Source: Candidatus Raymondbacteria bacterium RIFOXYA2_FULL_49_16 (lineage in GTDB: Bacteria > Fibrobacterota > OXYB2-FULL-49-7 > XYB2-FULL-49-35). Taken from it: a DNA stretch of 64,000 nt. Below, one piece after another: positions 53,552-61,784 of this stretch. The first letter of the stretch is position 1. Each line of letters opens with the position of its first letter. The stretch is taken from NCBI GenBank assembly GCA_001789205.1, contig MFYT01000021.1:53723-117722 (forward strand), written 5' to 3'. The notes beneath the pieces are model-generated. The model had not been told where the DNA came from and made no database searches. It saw only the letters and a program-made list of their open reading frames with translations. The position numbers were made by a program, and so were the translations under genes.

Positions 53552-55005
53552 AAACCAAAGGTTCTATAAAAAAAAGACGCCTGCGTTACAATCACATGAC
53601 CCCGAAGCTTGCCGCAGAATTATGTAAAATATCCGGCGAAAAATACGTTATCTACGATGACAAGGAAAAACTCGAGCCATATTCACACGACGAGGTGGCA
53701 GAAACGCAATACGCCCATATGCCCGAAGCGCTGGTGCGGCCCGGATCAACAACGGAAGTATCTTCCATAATAAAATGGGCCAATAGGCGCAAAGTCCCGG
53801 TTACACCCCGGGGAGCAGGCAGCGGGCTCTCCGGCGGCGCAGTACCCATCCACGGCGGCGTGGTCATGCATATGGACCGTATGAACAAGGTGGTCGAATA
53901 CGACCGCATAAACATGACCATCACTGTTGAACCGGGCATGGTAACAAATGATATCAATGACCTGATCAAAGGTGACGGACTGTTCTACGCAGGCTATCCC
54001 ATGAGCCTGGAAACCTGCTATATTGGCGGAAACGTGGCAGAAAACGCCGGTGGCGGCAAAGCCGTCAAGTATGGTGTTACCGCCCGCTACGTCATTGGCC
54101 TGGAAATCGTCACGCCAACCGGCGACATTATTACCCTAGGTGGTAAGCTGGTGAAAGATGTCACCGGATATAATGTCATCCAGCTTATGGTGGGTTCGGA
54201 AGGCACGCTCGGGGTTTTCACCAAAATAACCCTCAGGCTCATGCCTCTTCCCAAGGCCAATGTTGACCTCCTCTGCCTGTTCAAAACGCCTGACGAGGCC
54301 ATAGCGGTCGTGCCCAAAATCATGACCGCTGGAGGAATCATTCCCACTGCCATTGAGTTCATGGATAAAACTTCTGTGCAGACAACCTGTCAATACCTAA
54401 ATGAATCCATTCCGTACCAACAGGCCGGGGCAATGCTCCTGATTACCGTGGACGGGCCCAATGCCGCCCAGGTGGAGCAGGAATATGAAGCCATTGGCGA
54501 GCTGTGCATGAAAAATGGAGCCATTGAAGTGTATGTGGCAGATAATTTCACCACCAGCCAGAGAATCTGGAATGTACGGAAAAACATCGCTGAAGCTTTC
54601 AAGGTAATTTCGCCCCACCAGAGTCTTGAGGACATTGTCGTGCCCATTGCGTCGATTCCGGAGATGGTCCGCGAACTCCAGGTATTGTCAAAAAAGTACG
54701 GCGTAAGTATTCCATGCTATGGGCATGCTGGCGATGGAAACCTGCACGCCACGCCGGTTATGAATCCCGCATGGACGCTGAAGCGCTGGAATGATACGCT
54801 GCCCAATATTCTCATCGATCTTTACACAATCACCTCCCGCCTGGGCGGCACGATCTCCGGCGAGCACGGCATCGGGCACAAGCGAAAGAAATACATGCCC
54901 CTCGTGGTCTCAAAGGAATACCTCGGGATGTTGCGTTCAATCAAGAAAGCACTTGACCCCAACAGCATCCTCAATCCCGGTAAGATTTTCAACACACTAG
55001 CGTAG
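53548..55005 (+). CDS. FAD-linked D-lactate/glycolate dehydrogenase-type oxidase (GlcD family)
   Basis: 485 aa; the start overlaps the etfA stop. The FAD-binding PCMH domain is visible (VTPRGAGSGLSGGAVP, GNVAENAGGGKAVKYGVTARYV, GGKLVKDVTGYNV, MVGSEGTLGV) and the C-terminal oxidase domain has CYGHAGDGNLHA, GGTISGEHGIGHKRKKY and LDPNSILNPGKIF. It oxidises a 2-hydroxyacid, most likely D-lactate or glycolate. Coupling to EtfAB suggests electron transfer to NAD, perhaps by bifurcation or confurcation as in Acetobacterium. The exact acid is not decided by sequence. Confidence 0.9.
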   Translation: MKTKGSIKKRRLRYNHMTPKLAAELCKISGEKYVIYDDKEKLEPYSHDEVAETQYAHMPEALVRPGSTTEVSSIIKWANRRKVPVTPRGAGSGLSGGAVPIHGGVVMHMDRMNKVVEYDRINMTITVEPGMVTNDINDLIKGDGLFYAGYPMSLETCYIGGNVAENAGGGKAVKYGVTARYVIGLEIVTPTGDIITLGGKLVKDVTGYNVIQLMVGSEGTLGVFTKITLRLMPLPKANVDLLCLFKTPDEAIAVVPKIMTAGGIIPTAIEFMDKTSVQTTCQYLNESIPYQQAGAMLLITVDGPNAAQVEQEYEAIGELCMKNGAIEVYVADNFTTSQRIWNVRKNIAEAFKVISPHQSLEDIVVPIASIPEMVRELQVLSKKYGVSIPCYGHAGDGNLHATPVMNPAWTLKRWNDTLPNILIDLYTITSRLGGTISGEHGIGHKRKKYMPLVVSKEYLGMLRSIKKALDPNSILNPGKIFNTLA

Positions 55006-55067
55006 ATTTAAATTGATTATATTTAAAAAAGGTTCGTATACCATCATACTCCAAAGGAGCAGGACCT

Positions 55068-56321
55068 ATGGAAAAAAAAATGTCTCTCAGTAGTGTCAAA
55101 ATTAAACAATCCTCATATCAGACCACTACATTAGATATAGTAAAAATCATTCTTGACGATACTTCATTTAATATCAATGCCTTAACCGCTATTCAAGCCA
55201 GTCAGGACGGTGACCTTTTTATTGGCGCCACAAACCATCAAAGTGAAGATCCAGTACTTTTGCGAGTCGATCTGAAAGAAAACACTGTTTCAGACACAGG
55301 TCTGCGGTTCCCTCCCAAAGGGCCAAAAGGCTCGCGGCAATATTCAATAGGCGATAAAATCCATTCTGCCCTTGTATGGGGGACTGGAAAATGGGAAGGA
55401 TGGCTTCTTGCCGGCCATGGTTCGCATATCTGGTGGGACGACGGCGGTTGGATTTTTGATAACCGATTTTTTGATGGCGGCCATATATACGCCTTTCATC
55501 CTGGCACAGGAGAATGTATTGATCTGGGTCTACCGGTCTTTAACAATACAGTGCATGGTCTTTCCGGAAACGAGACCATGCTTGCAGGCTATTCCCTGCC
55601 AGACAATCACCTATTTATTTATGACATTGCCAAAGGAACGCACAGAGATCTTGGCCGCATAAGCGCCTACTGCTGCCATAATCTCATCTGTCGGCAAAAC
55701 AAGGTCTTTGGCGTCTATCGTAAGGCCCTGGGCGAGCAGCGGGGAGATATGGTGCTTGCCGCGGACAAGGCCGCATTCCTTTTTGTGTACCATCATGACA
55801 CCGGCCTTATGGAACGGACAGATATATTGATAAGTGAACTTGAAACCAACATCCGCTTCAACTCAGGAATAGACTCTTGGATATCGATGGACAATTGGGT
55901 CTATGGCGGCAGGGTGAATGGCAGTCTCTTCCGGTTCGATCCTGATACGCGTCTTGTTGAAGAATTGGGATATCCTGTTGCCCCGATAAAAGGAACAATG
56001 ACAACAGAACAGGTCCGAAAACTTGGCGGAAAAGGATGTGCTGGAATTAATGGAAACGAGAGGGTCACTGGCATGACCGCGCTGGACAAGGACCTTATTG
56101 CCGGCGTGGCAGGTTTTCCTTGCATGCACGTGTTCACTTTCGACGCTCGCGTTGTATCCATGGTCGATTATGGCCCGGTGAATGATACGGACAGCATGTG
56201 TTATTTTCACTCCGTATGCCTGGCGCGAATGCCGGATGGCCGGCGTGGCCTTGCATGCATTGAAACCGACAGTATGCGTCCAGTCCTGTACTTGTGTTTT
56301 CCGCGCACTAGGAGCTTTTAA
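55068..56321 (+). CDS. Cytoplasmic propeller-like protein of unknown function
   Basis: 417 aa with an AAAGGAGC ribosome site and no signal peptide. Repeated short strands with Gly/aromatic turns (DGDLFIGATNH, GWLLAGHGSHIWW, GHIYAFHPGTGECIDLG, NHLFIYDIAKGTHRDLG, GSLFRFDPDTRLVEELG) suggest a beta-propeller of six or seven blades. I do not recognise a family. It lies 62 bp after the dehydrogenase and 47 bp before the regulator in one transcription direction, and a TATACCA box is at 55037-55043. A role in sensing or transforming the locus substrate is possible only by context. Confidence 0.7.
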   Translation: MEKKMSLSSVKIKQSSYQTTTLDIVKIILDDTSFNINALTAIQASQDGDLFIGATNHQSEDPVLLRVDLKENTVSDTGLRFPPKGPKGSRQYSIGDKIHSALVWGTGKWEGWLLAGHGSHIWWDDGGWIFDNRFFDGGHIYAFHPGTGECIDLGLPVFNNTVHGLSGNETMLAGYSLPDNHLFIYDIAKGTHRDLGRISAYCCHNLICRQNKVFGVYRKALGEQRGDMVLAADKAAFLFVYHHDTGLMERTDILISELETNIRFNSGIDSWISMDNWVYGGRVNGSLFRFDPDTRLVEELGYPVAPIKGTMTTEQVRKLGGKGCAGINGNERVTGMTALDKDLIAGVAGFPCMHVFTFDARVVSMVDYGPVNDTDSMCYFHSVCLARMPDGRRGLACIETDSMRPVLYLCFPRTRSF

Positions 56322-56368
56322 TAATAATATCAATAACCATAAACCCGGTATTTTAGGAGAAACATCCC

Positions 56369-57496
56369 ATGGCATATACCTCTCCGCTTATCTACATCAC
56401 GGTCGCCGATGATTTGCGAAAAAAGATTGAGTCCAGCTATTTTCCCGGCGATAAACTCCCGCCGGAACGGGAGCTTGCCCGGGAATACAACATCAACCGG
56501 CTTACGCTCCGCAATGCGCTGAAGGTCCTTGAAAAAGAAAAACGGATATACAAAGTTAGGCCAAAGGGAACCTTCATCGGGAAAGAACCGGAAGATGTAA
56601 AGCGCACGCTGCAAAAAACAATCGGCTTCCTGCTCGTGAATAGAAACAGCCTCGATGAATTCCATTCCAAAACGCTCGTTGAACTTGAACACTTTGGCCA
56701 GGAACGCGCGGTAAATATCATGTTTCTCACCGTTAATTCGGAAAAAGATGTCCAATCCGTTGTGGCGCCGCTGATTGGAAAAGGAGTACTGGACGGCATC
56801 ATTGTCAGCGGCCTGCTCAATCCGGCTGTTCTGAAACTGCTGAAAAGGCTTGGAATACCCACTGTAGCCCTCGGGTATCTTATGTATCCCGATCCCATTG
56901 AACAGGAGTTCAACAGAGTGGTGGTGGACAGTGTTGGCTATGGACACGAAGCCACTACATATCTGCTTGGTCTGGGACATCGGGACATTGCCCTTCTTAA
57001 TGGTCCCTCGTACCAGTGGTTTTTTAATATCACCCAGGGATACATGCGGGCGCTCACCGAGGCGGGCGTGCAATACCGGGAGGAACGCGTCCGCAAATGC
57101 GAGAAAGACACTATGATGCATGGATACACTGCGGCCAAAGCGCTAGTATCGTCGAATTGTCCCACGGCCATTTTCGCGGCCAATGACAGGCTTGCAGAGG
57201 GCGCCATGCATGCGGCGTTTGACCAAGGCCTGAAGATACCCGGTGATATTAGTATTATCGGCGTAGGCGATTACGAAACCGCCGCCTTGACAAATCCGCC
57301 GCTCACAACCATCAGTATTGACCGGAAAACCCTTTCCGAAAACGTCCTTGAGCTGCTCTTTGGCATGATGCAAAACAAACAGCGGCCGCCTCAAACGCGG
57401 TTCGCTCCGTTCCGTATTCTTGAAAGGGAAACCTGCGGAAAAATCAATTCCGGAGAACGAGAAGTTCGTGCGCCAACAGCCAGGCTTTCAGTTTGA
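56369..57496 (+). CDS. GntR-type regulator with LacI-like ligand domain (paralogue)
   Basis: 375 aa with a TAGGAGAAAC ribosome site. The winged helix-turn-helix spans about 10-75 (LPPERELAREYNINRLTLRNAL, RPKGTFIGKEP), and the LacI-like sensor domain has KTIGFLLVNRNS, LDGIIVSGLLN, LMYPDPIEQEFNRVVVDSVGYG, LGHRDIALLNGPSYQ and SIIGVGDYETAA. It is a close paralogue of the regulator at 47875-48960 (recognition helix NRLTLRNAL against NRMTIRKSL). It ends with a short extra C-terminal tail. It is the last gene of the ETF operon and may regulate it or read the same signal as its paralogue. Confidence 0.88.
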   Translation: MAYTSPLIYITVADDLRKKIESSYFPGDKLPPERELAREYNINRLTLRNALKVLEKEKRIYKVRPKGTFIGKEPEDVKRTLQKTIGFLLVNRNSLDEFHSKTLVELEHFGQERAVNIMFLTVNSEKDVQSVVAPLIGKGVLDGIIVSGLLNPAVLKLLKRLGIPTVALGYLMYPDPIEQEFNRVVVDSVGYGHEATTYLLGLGHRDIALLNGPSYQWFFNITQGYMRALTEAGVQYREERVRKCEKDTMMHGYTAAKALVSSNCPTAIFAANDRLAEGAMHAAFDQGLKIPGDISIIGVGDYETAALTNPPLTTISIDRKTLSENVLELLFGMMQNKQRPPQTRFAPFRILERETCGKINSGEREVRAPTARLSV

Positions 57497-57523
57497 AACG
57501 CAACCATCCTTGGAAGTCAAATC

Positions 57524-58513
57524 TCAGCGCAGATCAACAATAGCGCCTGTTTCCGCGCTTGTGCGCAGTTTCAGACACACTTCCGAAACATAAAATGATT
57601 CCCCGGTTGAAAGAAGCAGACCGCTCTTTTTTTCCCTGACCGTGTCCATTATTTCGCGGAACACATTGCGCTCAGGACCAATTTCAAGGTCAACAGGGCC
57701 TGCTGTGTCGGTGATAAGCGTGGCCGTGTTGTCTTTTACCTCCACAACACCTTTTGATCCAATGATCCTGATGCGGTCATCACCGTGTGTGGGCGCCTCA
57801 ACAGGCCGGCAAAAATCAAGGTTGATGGTGGCAGGTATGCTGCCTTCAAGCGCCAGCACTGCGGTTGCCGCGGATTCCATTTCCCCATGGTCCCTGTTGC
57901 CAATCCTGGTCTGCGATGCATATCCGGAGATGAATCTTTTTCCCGTGTACCAGTGGATCCAGTCTATGGCATGGGTCCCTATCCAGGGAATAATGCCCCC
58001 GTATGTCTCCTGTTTGCGGTAAAATGCAGGACGATTGCCGATCTTGTATGATTTCTGGGCCGTTGCTTGGACAATCTCTCCCACAACGCCTGAATCAATG
58101 GCCTGTTTTGCCGCAATAACAGCTGGCCCGTATCGAAGCTCCTGCATTGCCAAAAGCAATACCTTGGGATTTTCCTGTGCAGCCTTTCTCAAGTCATTTA
58201 AATCGTCGAGTGTGGTTGCCATTGGTTTTTCAGTATAAGTATGTATCCCTCTTCGCACTGTATTGGCCGCGATTTTTCCATTCAGGTAAAAATGGGAATT
58301 TACGACAACGATATCGGGCTTTTCTTTTTCGAGCATTGCGGTATAACAGTCATAGAGCGTGGTTCTACCCAGATGCGGGTGATTGACAAGATTTTCCATC
58401 TCCTCGCCGGGCGCTCCGGGCGCCACGCCGATAACAGAAGCGTCTGGATCGGCCTGCACAGCCTTGAGTGTGCTCCAGTAATGGCCCGAAGCGCCGATAA
58501 TACAGATTTTCAT
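57524..58513 (-). CDS. Gfo/Idh/MocA-family oxidoreductase
   Basis: 329 aa. The Rossmann fold starts MKICIIGASGHYWSTLKA; the family signature TYTEKPMATT (about 93-102) contains the EKP catalytic lysine. Further conserved parts are YGGIIPWIGTHAIDWIHWYTG (about 170-190) with the catalytic-site His, and a C-terminal substrate-binding sheet. Such enzymes oxidise or reduce sugars or inositols with NAD(P). It converges on the regulator gene with 27 bp between stops. The substrate is unknown. Confidence 0.87.
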   Translation of the reverse strand: MKICIIGASGHYWSTLKAVQADPDASVIGVAPGAPGEEMENLVNHPHLGRTTLYDCYTAMLEKEKPDIVVVNSHFYLNGKIAANTVRRGIHTYTEKPMATTLDDLNDLRKAAQENPKVLLLAMQELRYGPAVIAAKQAIDSGVVGEIVQATAQKSYKIGNRPAFYRKQETYGGIIPWIGTHAIDWIHWYTGKRFISGYASQTRIGNRDHGEMESAATAVLALEGSIPATINLDFCRPVEAPTHGDDRIRIIGSKGVVEVKDNTATLITDTAGPVDLEIGPERNVFREIMDTVREKKSGLLLSTGESFYVSEVCLKLRTSAETGAIVDLR

Positions 58514-58547
58514 TGAAGCAAATATAACTATTTTTCAGCGATCAACA

Positions 58548-58568
58548 AAGCCCGTTGGGCATTTTTTT
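58548..58568 (+). terminator. Hairpin with T-tract between the oxidoreductase and the small-gene pair
   Basis: GCCC (58550-58553) and GGGC (58557-58560) form a GC-rich stem with loop GTT, followed by seven T residues (58562-58568). In the plus direction this has the form of an intrinsic terminator and would shield the small-gene pair starting at 58628 from read-through. Confidence 0.45.
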
Positions 58569-58627
58569 CTCTTGTGTTAGCGGCCTGGATGGGTTATTTT
58601 CTTGACTAGGAGGGCGATTCTAAAGCT

Positions 58628-58930
58628 ATGCGTACCCATCAGGAAATCAACGAACGAAGCAGGGCCCTGGCCGCTGCTGTTGTCCAGCGGATCGACATGG
58701 ACGCTGACCGGGCGGGCCTGGAACATGCCCGGACCGTTTGCCGCCGTTGGCTGGAATCGCATAGTGAAGGATGCGTCAGAGAATGGTGCTCGATTCTCCA
58801 GAATCCTTGGGCCAAAATACGGTCTATCCTTCTGGACCAATCAGAAGAGGGAAACCGCCTGCGGCAAAACTCACCTTTCTGCGGCATTCTTACCCCGCGT
58901 GAACGGTGGGAAATCTACCGGAGGTTTTAA
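58628..58930 (+). CDS. Small protein paired with a DUF6036 gene (possible antitoxin-like partner)
   Basis: 100 aa. Helical, Arg- and Glu-rich, with a conserved end SPFCGILTPRERWEIYRRF; AGGAGGG lies about 15 bases upstream of the ATG. Proteins with this end are found directly before DUF6036 genes in many genomes, from general recollection. The next gene starts one base after its stop, so the two are co-translated. Function is unproven; a toxin-antitoxin or similar two-gene module is one possibility. Confidence 0.65.
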   Translation: MRTHQEINERSRALAAAVVQRIDMDADRAGLEHARTVCRRWLESHSEGCVREWCSILQNPWAKIRSILLDQSEEGNRLRQNSPFCGILTPRERWEIYRRF

Positions 58931-58931
58931 A

Positions 58932-59447
58932 ATGAAGCGTCTTGAACTCGAGCATCTCATCAGGGCCGCAGGCGCTATCGCCGGTTCAGATCAGATCGTT
59001 GTACTGGGCAGCCAGGCCATTCTGGGGTCATGGATTTCCGCGCCAGCGCAGCTGCTGGTGTCACAGGAAGCGGACGTCTTTCCCCTGGACAATCCAGAAA
59101 AAGCGGATCTCATCGACGGCAGCATAGGTGAAATGTCTCCCTTTCACGAGCAATTCGGGTACTATGCCCACGGTGTTGGTCCTGAAACCGCCACGCTCCC
59201 TCCAGGATGGCATGACCGGCTTGTGCGTGTACGCACGGAAAATACCCGGGGAGTCACCGGTTTGTGCCTGCATCCCTTGGATCTTGCCATCAGCAAATTG
59301 GCTGCCGGAAGACCCAAAGACATGGATTTTGTGAAGGTGCTTATAGAACAAAAGATTGTGGCGTTGCCGCAGCTGCACCCTTTGATTAGTTCGCTTGATC
59401 CTCAGGTTTCTCAACTGATATCAGACAGGATGAAGGCAATCGCATAG
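58932..59447 (+). CDS. DUF6036-type nucleotidyltransferase-like protein
   Basis: 171 aa from ATG 58932, preceded by GGAGG at 58919-58923; the frame is open to 58602 but that part overlaps the small upstream gene. The pattern VVLGSQAILGSW, then QEADVFPLDNPEKADLIDG, FHEQFGYYAHGVGPETATLPPGW and CLHPLDLAISKLAAGRPKDMDFVKVL is typical of DUF6036, which has a minimal nucleotidyltransferase fold (GS, and ExD-like EAD). It is paired with the 100-aa gene. It might act as the toxin or modifier of a two-gene module; not proven. Confidence 0.75.
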   Translation: MKRLELEHLIRAAGAIAGSDQIVVLGSQAILGSWISAPAQLLVSQEADVFPLDNPEKADLIDGSIGEMSPFHEQFGYYAHGVGPETATLPPGWHDRLVRVRTENTRGVTGLCLHPLDLAISKLAAGRPKDMDFVKVLIEQKIVALPQLHPLISSLDPQVSQLISDRMKAIA

Positions 59448-59468
59448 GCCTGCGTTTAATACTTATCG

Positions 59469-60734
59469 TCAGAAAGTAATTACCCGATTCTCTTGCCGCG
59501 CCTTTTCAGCGGCAAAGACCATGAGATGTGATTCCAGGGTTTCCCTGGGACCAGACAGGATTTTGCTTGGGTCGTGGAGCGCCACAGCTTTGGTAAACGC
59601 CTCCATAAGCCCATAGTCGCCCCCTGCATGACCTACTGTGGCCATGGGAGACTGTGGCACCGGAGGAAGTGGAACAGTTTTCCACTTCTGGTCCCGGAAA
59701 CAATACACTCTGATCTGTTCTTCGTTTGCTTCCATCTCCCCCATGGTCCCAAAGAGCCTGGTCCTTCTGCCGCCCAGACCCGTGAACGCGGTCATGGTAA
59801 ACGCGGCTGTCTTTCCGCCTTTGAATTCCATGTTCACTACCTGATGGTCAACCACGTTATTATCGCATTCATAGACACAACGGCCATAGGGACCTGTGCG
59901 AAGCGCCGCAATGACATTTTTCTTTGTAGGTTCCTTGCCCGCCAACATTCTATCAAGCGGCCAGCTGGTATCGCCCTTTTGTATCCGGTCCCTGTAATAC
60001 AACCGCACTGCCGAATAGGGGCACTGCGGTTCATAGGCGCAATCAAGGCATCTTATTGCCCTTCCCGCCTGTTGCGGTTTCCCGCTCTTTTTGAAATGAG
60101 TAAGGTTGCCGAATGAGGAGATCGACGTGCACGGCGCATCCATCATGTAACGGATCCAATCCAGATCGTGGCACGATTTTGCCAATAACATGGGTGACGA
60201 TTCAGCCTCATTGCGCCAATTGCCGCGCACAAAGGAATGTGCCTGGTGCCAAAACCCCACAGGTTCCAAGTGCTGCATGCTGATCAGGTCGCCGATAAGA
60301 CCCTGGCGAATTGCTGTTTTGATAGCCTGTGTATACCTGGTATAACGTAAAACATGACACACACCAAACAGTATCTTATGCTTCAATACCGCCGCGACAA
60401 TACCACGACAGCTCTTCTCTGTTGGCGCCATGGGTTTTTCGAGCAGCAGCGCGTATTTCTTTTGGGCAAATGCTTTGGCAGGCGCTTCGTGCATGCTGTC
60501 CTGCGTGGCCACAATGACTGCGTCAGCGAATTTTGGCCGCTTAGCCATCTCTTTCCAATCCAGAAAAATATTTTTCGCTGGAATGGCATATTGTTTTGCC
60601 ATGTGTTGTCTGGCCAGGGGATTTGGGTCTGCCACACCAACCACCCTGGCTCTATCAGGATGATGATGGCAATACTCCGCGTAAAATTGGCCTCGGCCGC
60701 CTGTGCCAGCGATAATGTAGGTAACCGGTTTCAT
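59469..60734 (-). CDS. Gfo/Idh/MocA-family oxidoreductase with Cys-rich segment
   Basis: 421 aa from ATG 60734 (AAGGA upstream); an ATG three codons earlier overlaps that site. The Rossmann motif is IAGTGGRGQFYAEY, and the catalytic EKP motif is in YALLLEKPMAPTEKS. A Cys-rich segment (RCLDCAYEPQCPYSA, about 226-240, and YGRCVYEC, about 283-290) is not usual in the family core and could bind zinc or an iron-sulfur centre. It is divergent from the AraC regulator, with a palindrome between them. The substrate is probably a sugar; not determined. Confidence 0.85.
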   Translation of the reverse strand: MKPVTYIIAGTGGRGQFYAEYCHHHPDRARVVGVADPNPLARQHMAKQYAIPAKNIFLDWKEMAKRPKFADAVIVATQDSMHEAPAKAFAQKKYALLLEKPMAPTEKSCRGIVAAVLKHKILFGVCHVLRYTRYTQAIKTAIRQGLIGDLISMQHLEPVGFWHQAHSFVRGNWRNEAESSPMLLAKSCHDLDWIRYMMDAPCTSISSFGNLTHFKKSGKPQQAGRAIRCLDCAYEPQCPYSAVRLYYRDRIQKGDTSWPLDRMLAGKEPTKKNVIAALRTGPYGRCVYECDNNVVDHQVVNMEFKGGKTAAFTMTAFTGLGGRRTRLFGTMGEMEANEEQIRVYCFRDQKWKTVPLPPVPQSPMATVGHAGGDYGLMEAFTKAVALHDPSKILSGPRETLESHLMVFAAEKARQENRVITF

Positions 60735-60762
60735 GTGCAGCATCCTTTGTTAATGTTGCTAA

Positions 60763-60787
60763 TAATATAATGAAATCTATTATATTA
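60763..60787. promoter_or_regulatory. Palindrome between the divergent oxidoreductase and AraC genes
   Basis: TAATATAAT (60763-60771) and ATTATATTA (60779-60787) are perfect 9-bp inverted arms with a 7-bp spacer. It ends 14 bases before the AraC ATG and begins 28 bases upstream of the oxidoreductase start. It may be an operator or overlapping promoters. Confidence 0.45.
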
Positions 60788-60800
60788 AGAAATATCCAAA

Positions 60801-61691
60801 ATGGCTAAATATTTAATAAATCCGGCTATACCCGATATTGGCTGTCTGCGTAAGTTTGGACTGCCTGAAGATTACTTTAAAGGTACCGCACCCCAACCCT
60901 TTACCCTGCCATCCAATGTACTGGTCTGGCTTCGCGAAAACGAAGAACCAAGCGGACTCGACGCCTGCCACTACCGGTATCTCCTCTGCTTTAATTTTCT
61001 GACCCAGGGAAACGCGGTGGTCGATCAATGCGTCTACTCGTTTGATCCATACCAGGGCATGCTCATTTTTCCCTTTCAGTTCCATCATTTCAGGTCTCCA
61101 AGCCAGAAAAACCGGCAATGGATATTGATCACCTTTGAAATGAACGAGACGCCGTTCTTTGACCAGTGTAAAAACCGGATCTTTTCAGCGGATAAGAATA
61201 TGCTGTTACTTTTACGCAACTTGATCGACGCTTATACTGATGAGAAAGTTGCCAAAGCCAGCCAGAACCGTGTCCCCCTGCTTTTAGGACTGCTCCTGAA
61301 TGAAATCGCCCTAGGTTTTCAAAAATCGTCCCCGCGGCAACGTACAAATAAAACAGCCTTTGCTCCAAAACTTGCACTCACTGTTCATAAATATATTTAC
61401 GCGCACCTGGGTGAAGGCCTCGGCATCAAGACAATCGCCAGGGAATTTGGCATGTCAGAAAGCAGACTGCGGACCAAGTATCGAGAGGAACTGGGAATAA
61501 GCCTGGGAAAAACCCTGCAGACCATTCGATTTGGCCGCGCGCAGGAATTAATGACCGCGCCCGGGAAATCAATCTCTGAAATCGCCTCTGCGTGCGGATA
61601 TCAGTCGCTCTATGCGTTCAGCCTGGCGTTTAAAAAACGGTATGGCGTGCCGCCCCGCCAGTTCAGGCAAAGGATTGTTTCTGCTGGATAA
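60801..61691 (+). CDS. AraC-family transcriptional regulator
   Basis: 296 aa. The N-terminal half has a cupin-like sensor (about 30-125: RYLLCFNFLTQGNAVV, YQGMLIFPFQFHHF). The C-terminal AraC DNA-binding domain (about 195-293) has two helix-turn-helix motifs (IKTIAREFGMSESRLRTKYREELG; SISEIASACGYQSLYAFSLAFKKRYGVPPRQFRQ). It is divergent from the Gfo/Idh/MocA gene, which it probably regulates. The last 80 bases of its coding sequence are duplicated at 63336-63413. No ribosome site is obvious. Confidence 0.9.
   Translation: MAKYLINPAIPDIGCLRKFGLPEDYFKGTAPQPFTLPSNVLVWLRENEEPSGLDACHYRYLLCFNFLTQGNAVVDQCVYSFDPYQGMLIFPFQFHHFRSPSQKNRQWILITFEMNETPFFDQCKNRIFSADKNMLLLLRNLIDAYTDEKVAKASQNRVPLLLGLLLNEIALGFQKSSPRQRTNKTAFAPKLALTVHKYIYAHLGEGLGIKTIAREFGMSESRLRTKYREELGISLGKTLQTIRFGRAQELMTAPGKSISEIASACGYQSLYAFSLAFKKRYGVPPRQFRQRIVSAG
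61595..61672 (+). repeat. Direct repeat, copy 1, within the AraC gene 3' end
   Basis: This 78-bp stretch matches 63336-63413 with about five substitutions (roughly 94 percent). It encodes the second recognition helix of AraC. The two copies bracket the AAA+/DUF234 ATPase gene. Confidence 0.75.
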
Positions 61692-61784
61692 AAGTTAAAA
61701 CACAGTTTTTGTTCGTAACCATTGCTTTTTAAACACTTGACCGGAAAATCAAAATGCTTATCAGTATCAGTTTATCAGGTAATC

